DNA of 34,142 bases. It comes from JBBCJT01 sp037190665. GTDB taxonomy: Bacteria; Pseudomonadota; Alphaproteobacteria; Acetobacterales; Acetobacteraceae. The position numbers and the translations under genes are program-made. The notes under the pieces are model-generated. The model was not told where the DNA came from and made no database searches. It saw only the letters and a program-made list of their open reading frames with translations. Of the stretch, positions 15,360 to 22,874 are shown in pieces. The stretch spans positions 1 through 34,142 of the forward strand of contig JBBCJT010000186.1 of assembly GCA_037190665.1 (NCBI GenBank). Reading direction: 5' to 3'. Numbering within the stretch: the first letter of the stretch is position 1; every line of letters starts with the position of its first letter.

Positions 15360-16556
15360 CTACAGCGCCTCCGCGATGCGCCGCGCGAGGCGCGCGGCCA
15401 CGTCCTCCTTCGGCAGGTCCGGCCAATCCTCCACCCCCTCGGCGGTGACGAGGTGCACCGTGTTGCGCGCGCCGCCCATCACGTCGCCGGACACATCGTT
15501 GGCCACGATCCAGTCGCAGCCCTTGCGCAGCCGCTTGGCCTGCGCCTCCGGCACCACGTTCTCCGTCTCCGCCGCGAACCCGACGACGAGGCCCGGCCGC
15601 GCCGGCCCGGGGGCCGAGAGGGTCGCGAGGATGTCGGGGTTCTGCGCCAGCGCGAATTGCGGCGGCGACGCATCGGCGCGCTTCTTCAGCTTCTGCGTCG
15701 CCTGCTGAAGCACGCGCCAGTCCGCCACGGCCGCGGCGAACACGGCCGCGTCGGCGGGCAGCGCGGCGCGGCATGCTTCCAGCATCTGCTCCGCCGTCTC
15801 CACCCGCACCACCGTCGCGCCGGGCGGATCGGCGAGGGCGACCGGCCCGCTGACCAGCGTGACACGCGCGCCCAGCGCGGCGAGTGCGGCGGCGATGGCA
15901 TGGCCCTGCCGGCCCGAGGAGCGGTTGGCGATGTAGCGCACCGGGTCGATCGGCTCGTGCGTCGGCCCGCTGGTCACCAGCAAGTGGCGGCCGGCAAGGG
16001 GGCCGGCGGTGAAATGCGCGCGGATGGCGGCGAGCATCGTCTCCGGTTCCGCGAAGCGGCCGACGCCCGTCTCGGCTTCGGCCATCAGCCCGTCCTCCGG
16101 TCCGACGAACGCGACGCCGCGCGCCACCAACGTGGCGACATTCTCCTGCGTGGCGGGATGCGCCCACATCGCCGGGTTCATCGCCGGCGCGGCGAGGATA
16201 GGCGCGCGCGTGGCGAGCAGCACCGTGCTCGCGAGATCGTCCGCGAGCCCCGTCGCCATCTTCGCCAGCAGATCGGCGGAGGCGGGCGCGACGACGATCA
16301 GGTCGTGATGCCGCGCGAGGCCGATATGCCCCTCCGCAGCTTCCTCGTCGAGCGACCACAACTCGCCGAACACGCGCCCGGCGGTCACGGCCTGCAACGC
16401 ATGCGGCGTGACGAAGCGCGCGCCCCCCGCTGTCAGCAATCCGGTGACGGTCGCGCTCGCCTTGCCGAGCAGCCGGGCGAGGATCAGCGCCTTGTAGGCG
16501 GAGATGCTTCCGGAGACGATCAGCAGGATGCGCTTGCCTGTGAGCATGGCGGGCAC
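15360..16556 (-). CDS. coaBC: Bifunctional phosphopantothenoylcysteine decarboxylase / phosphopantothenate-cysteine ligase
   Basis: This 398-residue cytoplasmic enzyme performs two steps of coenzyme A synthesis from 4'-phosphopantothenate. The N-terminal CoaC half is a flavoprotein with GSISAYKA, the catalytic histidine H77 in EGHIGLARHHD, APASADLLAKMATGLADD and APAMNPAMW (PAMN 124-127). The C-terminal CoaB half starts near residue 190 with VTSGPTHEPIDPVRYI and NRSSGRQGHAIA and has AAVADWR near 278 followed by a lysine-rich KLKK. In the CoaC substrate flap the sequence is GLMAEAETGVGRF, so the cysteine known at this position in E. coli (C158, MACGE) is absent; I believe this is common in alphaproteobacteria. 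The start may be the first or the fourth codon (MPAM). Confidence 0.96.
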   Translation of the reverse strand: MPAMLTGKRILLIVSGSISAYKALILARLLGKASATVTGLLTAGGARFVTPHALQAVTAGRVFGELWSLDEEAAEGHIGLARHHDLIVVAPASADLLAKMATGLADDLASTVLLATRAPILAAPAMNPAMWAHPATQENVATLVARGVAFVGPEDGLMAEAETGVGRFAEPETMLAAIRAHFTAGPLAGRHLLVTSGPTHEPIDPVRYIANRSSGRQGHAIAAALAALGARVTLVSGPVALADPPGATVVRVETAEQMLEACRAALPADAAVFAAAVADWRVLQQATQKLKKRADASPPQFALAQNPDILATLSAPGPARPGLVVGFAAETENVVPEAQAKRLRKGCDWIVANDVSGDVMGGARNTVHLVTAEGVEDWPDLPKEDVAARLARRIAEAL

Positions 16557-16560
16557 CCTA

Positions 16561-16685
16561 GAGCGTTTTTCGATCAGTCGGCACCGGCCCGCGCCTCCGC
16601 CCGGTCACCCGGACCAGCATACTGTCGTTGGGTGGTCGGGCGGGGGCGCGGGAAGGTGCCGACTCCGCGTCAGCGGAAAATGCTC
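16561..16685. repeat. Long imperfect palindrome between Nudix gene and coaBC
   Basis: The 125-bp unit has outer arms GAGCGTTTTTC (16561-16571) and GGAAAATGCTC (16675-16685). Perfect inner arms are AGTCGGCACC (16576-16585) and GGTGCCGACT (16655-16664). Further pairing is CCCGCGCC with GGCGCGGG and CCGCCCG with CGGGCGG, around a loop near 16609-16630. The right side carries its own small hairpin CCGCGTCAGCGG. It could be a folded mobile-type repeat or a strong transcription barrier before coaBC. Confidence 0.8.
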
Positions 16686-16693
16686 CAGCAGCT

Positions 16694-17131
16694 TCACCGT
16701 GCCGGCACAGCCACCCGCGGCGCGGCCGGCGCCGCGATGCGCCGGAAGACGAGCCGGTATTCGTCGAGCGCGAGATCGGGCAGCGCGCAGGCCTCCTCGA
16801 CCGTGAACCAGGCGAGCGCAGTGTGCTCGTCATTCGTCATGGCCGGGCCATCGCCGGTCCAGGAACGGACGAGGTAGATGTGATAGAGCGCGTCGCCGCG
16901 CGCAGCCGGCCCCCCGTCGCGGATGCTGCACAGCTTCTGCCACGCGGCGGGAACGACGCCGATCTCCTCACCCAGCTCCCTGCGCAGCGCCTGCGTCTCG
17001 GTCTCGCCGGCCTCCATCCGTCCGCCGATCACATCCCAGCGGTCCGGATAGGCCTTGCGATGCGGGGCGCGCCTGCCCAGTAGGATGCGGTCGTCCTTCA
17101 CGAGGATCGCGCAGGCGTAGTGGCGCATCAT
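16694..17131 (-). CDS. Nudix hydrolase
   Basis: This 145-residue protein has a complete Nudix box from G37 to V59: G-x5-E (GRMEAGE), then seven residues, then R51-E-L-G-E-E-I-G-V, with the glutamates that bind magnesium. The N-terminal strand ACAILVKDDRILLGRRAP and the WDVIGGRMEAGE segment resemble MutT/NUDT-like enzymes that hydrolyse nucleoside diphosphate derivatives. The substrate is unknown. The first two codons are both ATG (17131 and 17128), and the second overlaps the stop of the PhnA-like gene. The pair is therefore coupled. A role in nucleotide clean-up is inference. Confidence 0.9.
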   Translation of the reverse strand: MMRHYACAILVKDDRILLGRRAPHRKAYPDRWDVIGGRMEAGETETQALRRELGEEIGVVPAAWQKLCSIRDGGPAARGDALYHIYLVRSWTGDGPAMTNDEHTALAWFTVEEACALPDLALDEYRLVFRRIAAPAAPRVAVPAR

Positions 17132-17445
17132 CGCTTGCGGACGAATTCGGCGCGCAGCACGAGGCCCTTGATCGTCTCATGCCTGCAGTCGATCTCCTGC
17201 GGATCGCCGGTCAGCCGGATCGTGCGGATGACGGTGCCGCGCCGCAGGGTCTGGGTCGTGCCCTTGACCTTGAGGTCCTTCACCAGCGTCACCGAATCGC
17301 CATCGGCCAGCAGATTGCCGACGGCATCGCGCACCTCCACGCCCTCGGCTGCCCGCGACGCTTCCGCCTTCGCGGCCGCATCGGCGGCGCTGATCCACTC
17401 TCCGCTCGCCTCGTCGTAGACGTAGTCCTCGCCGCTGCCGCTCAT
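17128..17445 (-). CDS. PhnA/YjdM-like protein without the zinc-ribbon cysteines
   Basis: This 105-residue protein has a C-terminal domain with the PhnA family core: VRDAVGNLLADGDSVTLVKD, LKVKG, RRGTVIRTIRL and ending KGLVLRAEFVRK. In E. coli PhnA (YjdM) this domain follows a four-cysteine zinc ribbon. Here the N-terminal part (EDYVYDEASGEWISAADAA) keeps the YxYD...W outline but contains no cysteine; the only cysteine is in IDCRHE of the core. The family name comes from its location near phosphonate genes and its true function is unknown. It sits between dapB and the Nudix gene and overlaps both by a few bases, which indicates a single transcript. Confidence 0.88.
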   Translation of the reverse strand: MSGSGEDYVYDEASGEWISAADAAAKAEASRAAEGVEVRDAVGNLLADGDSVTLVKDLKVKGTTQTLRRGTVIRTIRLTGDPQEIDCRHETIKGLVLRAEFVRKR

Positions 17446-18218
17446 CTCATCCCCAATACGTCCATCATGTCGTACAGGCCGGGCTCGCGGCGCGCCACCC
17501 AGCCGGCGGACTGCACCGCGCCGGTGGCGAAGGCGCGGCGGTCGAAGGCGCGGATGGTCAGGGCGATGTGCTCGGTCGCGCCGGCGAAGAGCAGCGTGTG
17601 CTCGCCCACCACCTGCCCGCCGCGCAGCGCGGCGAATCCGATCGCGCCGGTCTTGCGCGGGCCGGTGTGGCCGTCGCGGCCGCTCTCCGTGTTGGCGGCA
17701 AGGTCGATGCCGCGCCCCTTCGCGACGGCGCGGCCGAGTGCCACGGCGGTGCCGGAAGGCGCGTCCACCTTCTGGCGGTGGTGCATCTCCACGATCTCCG
17801 CATCGAACGCCTCCGCCGGCAGGGCCGCGCCCATCTTCTCGGCGAGCGCGAGGGCGAGGTTCACGCCGGGGGCGAAATTGGCCGCATAGACGATGGGGAT
17901 GTGCCGAGCCGCCTCCGCCACCGCCGCCTCGTCAGCAGCGGACAGGCCGGAGGTGCCGAGCACCAGCGGCGTGCCCGATGCGGCCGCGGCGCGGACATTG
18001 TCCCGCGCGGCGGCGGCGATGGTGAAGTCGATCATCACGTCGCAGACATCCGCGAGTGCGGCGGCATCGGTGAAGGCCGGCACGCCGTCGGGTGCGGATT
18101 TCGCGCTGCCGGGTTTCAGCAGGCCGCCGGTGACCGCATGGCCCGCCGCGCGGGCTTCCTCGACCAGCAGCTTGCCCATCCGTCCGCCGACACCCGCGAT
18201 GCCGATGCGCAGAGCCAT
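17442..18218 (-). CDS. dapB: 4-hydroxy-tetrahydrodipicolinate reductase
   Basis: This 258-residue enzyme reduces the dihydrodipicolinate precursor with NAD(P)H in the diaminopimelate-lysine pathway, supplying cell-wall peptide. The Rossmann motif GIAGVGGRMG is at 6-15. The signature EIVEMHHRQKVDAPSGTA (141-158) holds the catalytic histidine pair H146-H147 and lysine K150. The C-terminal end FATGAVQSAGWVARREPGLYDMMDVLG is also typical. The ATG at 18218 is chosen because GGGAGGG lies just upstream and the family begins at this point; the frame stays open further 5' without conserved residues. The stop overlaps the PhnA-like ATG (ATGA). Confidence 0.97.
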   Translation of the reverse strand: MALRIGIAGVGGRMGKLLVEEARAAGHAVTGGLLKPGSAKSAPDGVPAFTDAAALADVCDVMIDFTIAAAARDNVRAAAASGTPLVLGTSGLSAADEAAVAEAARHIPIVYAANFAPGVNLALALAEKMGAALPAEAFDAEIVEMHHRQKVDAPSGTAVALGRAVAKGRGIDLAANTESGRDGHTGPRKTGAIGFAALRGGQVVGEHTLLFAGATEHIALTIRAFDRRAFATGAVQSAGWVARREPGLYDMMDVLGMR

Positions 18219-18319
18219 GTTGCCCTCCCTGGCAATCGCGCGGACCCTGCGTCGCGCGCGCACGCCGGTCAACGCGCGGTGCGGCTTGCCGCCGTGCATC
18301 GCAGGCGGGAGCATCGCAC

Positions 18320-18757
18320 ATGGACCTGCGTGACCCGGACCTTTCCGCCGATGCGGTGATCGCCGCCCTGCGCCTCTCCCCGCATCCGGAGGGCGGGCAT
18401 TATCGGGAGACATGGCGCGATGCGCCGGCCAGTGGCGTGCGCGGTGCGGGCACGGCGATCCTGTTCCTGCTTGCCGCCGGCGAGGTCAGCCACTGGCATG
18501 CGGTGGATGCTGCCGAGCTGTGGATATGGCAGGCCGGCGCGCCGCTGGAACTGTCGGTGTCCGCGGACGGGCGGGAGGCGCGGGCGAACGTGCTTGGCCC
18601 GCTTGCGGGGACGCAGGGTCTGCACGGGCTGGTGCCGGCAGGGGCATGGCAGAGCGCGCGCAGCCTGGGCGCGTGGACGTTGGCAAGCTGCATCGTCGCG
18701 CCGGCGTTCAGCTTCGACGGATTCGCGCTCGCCGCGCCGGAGTGGCGGCCGGGTTAG
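18320..18757 (+). CDS. Cupin_5 / DUF985 family protein
   Basis: This 145-residue protein has the DUF985 pattern throughout: VIAALRLSPHPEGGHYRETWR at residues 13-33, then AILFLLAAGEVSHWHAVDAAELW with the histidines of the cupin metal-site region, then LELSVSADG, and near the C-terminus PAGAWQSARSLGAWTLASCIVAPAF followed by FDGFALA. The fold is a single small beta barrel. No reaction is established for the family. The gene diverges from dapB with 101 bases between starts; GGGAG precedes the ATG by about ten bases. A family 2 repeat begins about 46 bases after its stop. Confidence 0.9.
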   Translation: MDLRDPDLSADAVIAALRLSPHPEGGHYRETWRDAPASGVRGAGTAILFLLAAGEVSHWHAVDAAELWIWQAGAPLELSVSADGREARANVLGPLAGTQGLHGLVPAGAWQSARSLGAWTLASCIVAPAFSFDGFALAAPEWRPG

Positions 18758-18803
18758 GGTGCTTTCGTTGGGGCGGTTGCGATGGGCGGGGGGATGCCGC
18801 CGG

Positions 18804-18904
18804 GCCTTGCCGATGACCCTTTCATTGGCGACGCGAACGATATCCGCTGCGCGGGAGACGAGGACTCACATGGGGCCTCATATCGGGTCAGCCGAAGGCT
18901 GGCC
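18804..18904 (+). repeat. Double-hairpin dispersed repeat, family 2, copy 2
   Basis: The first hairpin pairs TTGCCGATGA (18807-18816) with TCATTGGCGA (18822-18831), allowing a G-T pair and an end mismatch. The second pairs GGTCAGCC (18886-18893) with GGCTGGCC (18897-18904) around GAA. The linker carries CGATATCCGC and ATATCGGGTCAG as in copy 1, and TGCCGCCG before the first hairpin as in copy 3. Confidence 0.8.
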
Positions 18905-18956
18905 GACATATGCGGGTGGAAGCTTTGTGAAGGCCGGGCACGCGAGGGCGAAGGCA

Positions 18957-19095
18957 AGGACCGTCGTGCAAGGTTCCCTCTCCCATCCGGCGGGAGAGGG
19001 ACAGGGTGAGGGGAGTTGCGCGGAGGCGAAGCGTCGTCGTGGTGCTGGCGGACACGCCCTCACCCCGGCCCTCTCCCGCAAGCGGGAGAGGGAGG
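18957..19095. repeat. Nested palindromic intergenic repeat, family 1, copy B
   Basis: CCCTCTCCC (18976-18984) pairs with GGGAGAGGG (18992-19000), and a perfect 11-bp hairpin occupies 19069-19092. The blocks CGTCGTGCAAGG, GGGTGAGGGG, GCGGAGGCGAAGC and CGCCCTCACCCCGGCC align with copy A at 4647. Together with the family 2 copy just upstream it fills most of the 414-base gap 18758-19171, in which I see no gene. Confidence 0.85.
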
Positions 19096-19171
19096 CTCCT
19101 CTTCATCGAATCGAGGGAGAAGTTGGTGTGAGGTGGCGTGGCAACGCCAAGTCAGCGAATGGCCTCGCGCG

Positions 19172-19786
19172 TCAGTCCCACTCACGCGCTTCGCCGGCCC
19201 AGTCGCGCCAGAACATCGCCGGGTCCGGGCGCTCCCGCGGGGCGGGCGGGTTGGCCGGTGTGCCAACATGAATGTAGCCGAGCAGCGCATCGGTCTTCGC
19301 GAAGCCCAGCGAGGTGCGCAGCCCCTCATCCTCGATCAGCGCGCCGGAGACCCACATCGCGCCCCAGCCCATCGCATGCAGCGCGTTCAGCAGGTTCATC
19401 GCCGCCGCCGAGGCGGAGGCCATCTGTTCCCACACCGGGATCTTGTGCCCCGGCCGCAGCTTCGCGCCGACCACGATCGCGACCGGCGCGCGGTCCGCCT
19501 TCATCCGCTCCGTCTCCAGCACCGCTGGCGGGGTAGCGGGGTCGCGGGCGGCGAGGGCCGCTTCCCGCAGCCGGCCGAACGCCCCGCGCTGGTCGCCGCG
19601 GAAGACCAGGAACCGCCACGGCCGCAGCCCGCCGTGATCGGCCGCGCGGCAGGCGGCGGCCACGGCGCGGTTCAGGTCGGCGTCCGACGGGCCGGGCGCG
19701 ACCAGTTCGGCCGGTTTGACCGAGACGCGGGAGAGCAGGGTACCGAGCGCGGCCGCGCTGCGCGGCGGGGACAGATCGTCGGGCAT
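19172..19786 (-). CDS. YdjA-like nitroreductase family flavoprotein
   Basis: This 204-residue protein fits the compact FMN-dependent nitroreductase family, close to YdjA. Near the N-terminus, LLSRVSVKPAELVAPGPSD replaces the usual RRS...F segment. ACRAADHGGLRPWRFLVFRGD carries the flavin-contacting stretch; A.DH...PWRF is the YdjA pattern. ASASAAAMNLLNALHAMGWGAMWVSG and LLGYIHVGTP are further family segments. It should use NAD(P)H to reduce nitro compounds or quinones, but the natural substrate is unknown. The position -RVSVK- in place of the more common -RRSVR- may alter the phosphate contact. It precedes no obvious partner; trmB ends 32 bases upstream. Confidence 0.88.
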   Translation of the reverse strand: MPDDLSPPRSAAALGTLLSRVSVKPAELVAPGPSDADLNRAVAAACRAADHGGLRPWRFLVFRGDQRGAFGRLREAALAARDPATPPAVLETERMKADRAPVAIVVGAKLRPGHKIPVWEQMASASAAAMNLLNALHAMGWGAMWVSGALIEDEGLRTSLGFAKTDALLGYIHVGTPANPPAPRERPDPAMFWRDWAGEAREWD

Positions 19787-19798
19787 GGGCCCTCACAT

Positions 19799-19813
19799 GA
19801 CGTTGCGAACGTC
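19799..19813. repeat. Short inverted repeat between trmB and the nitroreductase gene
   Basis: GACGTT and AACGTC form a perfect six-base stem around GCG. It may be a weak terminator after trmB or a regulator site for the nitroreductase gene. No T-run follows. Confidence 0.35.
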
Positions 19814-19818
19814 TCGCA

Positions 19819-20508
19819 TCAAGTCCGGATCAGCGACCACCAGCGCGGATGCCGTCCTTCCCGCACCGCCTTGGCCTCGTAGCGCGTGCCGGGCCAGCCT
19901 TCCGGCCGCGTATCGGTCACGGCGGCGATGCGGAAGGCGGTCTGGGCGGGAAGGATCTCCGCCACCCAGTCCTGATACACGGGATGGTCGCTGGCAATCC
20001 GCCACTCGCCGCCCGGGCGCAGCACGCGGGCGAGTTCGGCGATGTTGTCAGGGTGCACGAAGCGCCGCTTGGCGTGCCGCGCCTTGGGCCACGGGTCTGG
20101 GAACAGCAGGAAGGCGCGGTCCAGCGCGCCATCCGGCAGTCGGCGCAGCAGGTCGCGCGCGTCATGCGACCAGATGCGCAGGTTGGCGGGCAACGGCGCG
20201 GTCGCCTCGTCCGCGCCCTCCGGCACCAGCCGCGACAGCAGCGAGCAGATGCCGTTCTCGAACACTTCGCAGGCGATCAGGCCGGCCTGCGGGTTGGCCT
20301 CGGCCTGGGCGAGCGCGTGCTCGCCGCCGCCGAAGCCGATCTCCAGCCAAGCCTCGGGCAGGCCGAATCCGCCGCGCGGATCGGACAGGATCGGCGCCGG
20401 GTCCAGCCTTGGCAGGGTCAGGTCGATGAGGCGTTGCTGCCGGGGACGCAGCGCGTGTCCCCGGCGGCGGCCGTACAGCCGGTCGGGCTGCGGATCAGGC
20501 GCGGCCAA
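19819..20508 (-). CDS. trmB: tRNA (guanine-N7-)-methyltransferase
   Basis: This 229-residue enzyme uses S-adenosylmethionine to methylate G46 in the variable loop of tRNAs. The SAM site is LEIGFGGGEHALAQA, followed by CEVFENGICSLL. The family signature FLLFPDPWPKARHAKRRFV and the C-terminal YEAKAVREGRHPRWW region are present. The start is TTG at 20508, overlapping the metK stop by 14 bases. It is supported by the conserved N-terminal RLYGRRRGHALRPRQ that begins nine residues later, with no better start in between. Coupling to metK is sensible, since metK makes the methyl donor. This gene order is frequent in alphaproteobacteria. Confidence 0.95.
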   Translation of the reverse strand: MAAPDPQPDRLYGRRRGHALRPRQQRLIDLTLPRLDPAPILSDPRGGFGLPEAWLEIGFGGGEHALAQAEANPQAGLIACEVFENGICSLLSRLVPEGADEATAPLPANLRIWSHDARDLLRRLPDGALDRAFLLFPDPWPKARHAKRRFVHPDNIAELARVLRPGGEWRIASDHPVYQDWVAEILPAQTAFRIAAVTDTRPEGWPGTRYEAKAVREGRHPRWWSLIRT

Positions 20509-21685
20509 AGGCCGATTTCAGCTCCGGCACCAGATCCGTCCGTTCCCAGGTGAAGGTGCCCTTCTCCTCGTCCGGGGTGCGGCCGAAATGCCCGTACGCG
20601 GAGGTCACGGCATAGATCGGGCGGTTGAGCTGCAGATGCTCGCGGATGCCGCGCGGCGACAGGTTGACCAGGTCGCTGACGACCTTGGACAGCTTCGCCT
20701 CGTCGATGTCCTTGCCGGTGCCGTGCAGGTCGAAATAGACCGACAGCGGCTTGGAGATGCCGATCGCGTAGGACACCTGGATGGTGCAGCGATCCGCGAG
20801 CCCCGCGGCGACCACGTTCTTGGCGAGGTAGCGGCAGGCATAGGCGGCCGAACGGTCCACCTTGGTAGGGTCCTTGCCGCTGAACGCGCCGCCGCCATGC
20901 GGGGCCGCGCCGCCATAGGTGTCGACGATGATCTTCCGGCCGGTGAGCCCGCAATCGCCGTCCGGCCCGCCGATGATGAAGGTGCCGGTCGGGTTCACGT
21001 AGAACTCGTCCTCCGGGCACATCCAGCCCTTCGGCAGCGAGGTTTCCACGATCGGGCGGATCATCGCCTTGATCTGCGACTGGTCCAGCCCTTCGGCATG
21101 CTGGGTGGACACGACGATGGAGGTCGCCCCCACCGGCTTGCCGTCCACGTAGCGCAGCGTCACCTGGCTCTTCGCATCGGGCAGCAGGCCGGCGACGGAC
21201 TTGTCATGGTTGCGACGCAGTTCGCTGATACGGCGCAGGATCAGGTGCGCGTAGTACAGCGGCGCGGGCATCAGCTCCGGCGTCTCGCGGCAGGCGTAGC
21301 CGAACATGATGCCCTGGTCGCCCGCGCCCTCATCCTTGTTGCCGGCCGCGTCCACGCCCTGGGCGATGTGCACCGACTGCGCATGCAGGTGGCATTCGAC
21401 ATGCGCGTTCTTCCAGGAGAAGCCCTCCTGGTCGTAGCCGATGTCGTGCACGGCCATGCGTGCGAGGTGGTGCAGCAGGTCCGGCGTGACGGTGTCCGGG
21501 CCGCGGGTCTCGCCGGCCAGGATGATCCGGTTGGTCGTGACCAGCGTTTCACAGGCGACGCGCGCATAGGGATCGGCGTCGAGATAGGCATCGAGAACGG
21601 TGTCGCTGATCCGGTCGGCGACCTTGTCCGGATGCCCCTCGGAAACGGATTCCGAGGTGAAAAGATACTCGCCCTTGTCGCGCAT
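20495..21685 (-). CDS. metK: S-adenosylmethionine synthetase
   Basis: This 396-residue enzyme makes SAM from methionine and ATP in the cytoplasm as a tetramer. FTSESVSEGHPDKVADRISD near the N-terminus, GDQGIMFGYACRET in the middle, and the P-loop-like GGGAFSGKDPTKVDRSAAY are all intact, as is GHFGR near the C-terminus. The family's usual length is about 385-400. The ATG at 21685 gives MRDKGEYLFTSESV, matching the family start; AGAGG lies about 12 bases upstream. I looked for a SAM-sensing leader in the roughly 200-base upstream gap and could not recognise one. It is followed by the overlapping trmB. Confidence 0.98.
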   Translation of the reverse strand: MRDKGEYLFTSESVSEGHPDKVADRISDTVLDAYLDADPYARVACETLVTTNRIILAGETRGPDTVTPDLLHHLARMAVHDIGYDQEGFSWKNAHVECHLHAQSVHIAQGVDAAGNKDEGAGDQGIMFGYACRETPELMPAPLYYAHLILRRISELRRNHDKSVAGLLPDAKSQVTLRYVDGKPVGATSIVVSTQHAEGLDQSQIKAMIRPIVETSLPKGWMCPEDEFYVNPTGTFIIGGPDGDCGLTGRKIIVDTYGGAAPHGGGAFSGKDPTKVDRSAAYACRYLAKNVVAAGLADRCTIQVSYAIGISKPLSVYFDLHGTGKDIDEAKLSKVVSDLVNLSPRGIREHLQLNRPIYAVTSAYGHFGRTPDEEKGTFTWERTDLVPELKSAFGRA

Positions 21686-21893
21686 GGCGTGGTTCGGCCT
21701 CTTGTCGCGATTGATCCGGCTGGCCCGGTCGCCGCGCCGGCATGGGGCCGGGCGGCGGCTGTGTGACGGATGGGGGACGGGGGGTCAAGCCGGCCGGCCG
21801 TTACGCTCATGCGCAGGCTTGCCCAACCCCGCGCATCCGGCCCACGGTATGCACTGGCTGAACCGGCAAAATGACAAAGGGAGGACACCGTCC

Positions 21894-22616
21894 ATGGCTC
21901 GCGTCGCACTCGTTACCGGCGGCACACGCGGCATCGGCGCCGCGATCAGCACCGCACTCAAGGCCGCGGGTCGAACCGTGGTCGCATCGTATGCCGGAAA
22001 TGACGCCGCAGCGCAGGCCTTCAATGCCGAGACCGGCATCCCCGTCTCCAAGTTCGACGCCGGCGATTTCGACGCCTGCCAGAAGGCGGTCGCGGAGATC
22101 AGCGAGAAGCACGGGCCGATCGAGATCCTGGTGAACAACGCCGGCATCACCCGCGACGGCACCATGAAGCGCATGGACCGCAAGATGTGGGACGACGTGG
22201 TCGATACCAATCTCGGGTCCTGCTTCAACCTGTCGAAGCTGGTGTGGGACGGGATGCTGGCGAAGAAGTTCGGCCGCATCGTCAACATCGGCTCCATCAA
22301 CGGCCAGGCCGGCCAGTACGGGCAGGTCAACTACGCCGCCGCCAAGTCGGGCATCCACGGCTTCACCAAGGCGCTGGCGCAGGAAGGCGCGAGGGCCGGC
22401 ATTACGGTCAACGCGATCGCGCCCGGCTACGTGGACACGGAGATGGTGCGCGCCGTCCCGGCGGACGTGCTGGAGAAGATCATCGCCCGCATCCCGCGCG
22501 GCCGGCTCGGTACCGCGACCGACATCGCGCGCGGCGTAGTGTTCCTCACCGCCGACGATGCCGATTTCATCACCGGCTCGACGATGTCGATCAACGGCGG
22601 GCAGCATATGTACTGA
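21894..22616 (+). CDS. phbB: Acetoacetyl-CoA reductase (PhaB/PhbB type SDR)
   Basis: This 240-residue short-chain dehydrogenase should reduce acetoacetyl-CoA to (R)-3-hydroxybutyryl-CoA with NADPH, feeding polyhydroxybutyrate. The motifs are TGGTRGIG (8-15), NNAG (81-84), and the catalytic serine S134, tyrosine Y147 and lysine K151 in NIGSINGQAGQYGQVNYAAAK. The PhaB ending INGGQHMY is present and separates it from FabG, which usually lacks QHMY. The ATG at 21894 is preceded by AAAGGGAGGA at ribosome-binding distance. PHA synthase and thiolase are not in this window. A GC hairpin at 22661 may end the transcript. Confidence 0.93.
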   Translation: MARVALVTGGTRGIGAAISTALKAAGRTVVASYAGNDAAAQAFNAETGIPVSKFDAGDFDACQKAVAEISEKHGPIEILVNNAGITRDGTMKRMDRKMWDDVVDTNLGSCFNLSKLVWDGMLAKKFGRIVNIGSINGQAGQYGQVNYAAAKSGIHGFTKALAQEGARAGITVNAIAPGYVDTEMVRAVPADVLEKIIARIPRGRLGTATDIARGVVFLTADDADFITGSTMSINGGQHMY

Positions 22617-22660
22617 TGCGGATGGCCGGATGAGCTGACCGCTCGCATCCGGTTCGTGGT

Positions 22661-22680
22661 CGCCCCGGGGTCACGGGGCG
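22661..22680 (+). terminator. Candidate hairpin terminator after phbB
   Basis: CGCCCCG and CGGGGCG pair perfectly around GGGTCA, 45 bases after the phbB stop. No T-run follows. A second hairpin, GGCACGG (22734-22740) with CCGTGCC (22750-22756), lies just downstream. Confidence 0.45.
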
Positions 22681-22775
22681 AACCTTCGGCTGTCTGGCTC
22701 GCGCTTCGGGACGCGGGCCGCCTGCACGGCCTCGGCACGGGCCAGGGATCCGTGCCGCTGGTATGATGCCGCCGC

Positions 22776-22849
22776 GCCTTGCCGGTGATCCTGTCATCGG
22801 CAGGGCGCGCGAAACGAAGACCCATGGCGGGTCGGCCGCAGGGCTGGCC
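22776..22849 (+). repeat. Double-hairpin dispersed repeat, family 2, copy 3 (short)
   Basis: GCCTTGCCGGTGA pairs imperfectly with TCATCGGCAGGGC. The linker keeps GCGCGAAACGAAGACC but lacks the GATATCCGC block. The second hairpin is GGTCGGCC then GGCTGGCC. It ends 25 bases before the start of the YCII-domain gene and could sit in its leader. Confidence 0.75.
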
Positions 22850-22874
22850 CGCCGTCTGCACGGGAGAGCACTGC

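Noticed and set aside
18758..19171. Possible CRISPR array or small gene in this repeat-rich gap
   Set aside because: The repeats are two different palindromic elements, not regularly spaced direct repeats with unique spacers, and no frame shows protein features.
21686..21893. Possible SAM riboswitch ahead of metK
   Set aside because: I could not identify the conserved core of SAM-II, SAM-IV, SAM-V or SAM/SAH types in the upstream minus strand. A covariance-model search would be decisive.
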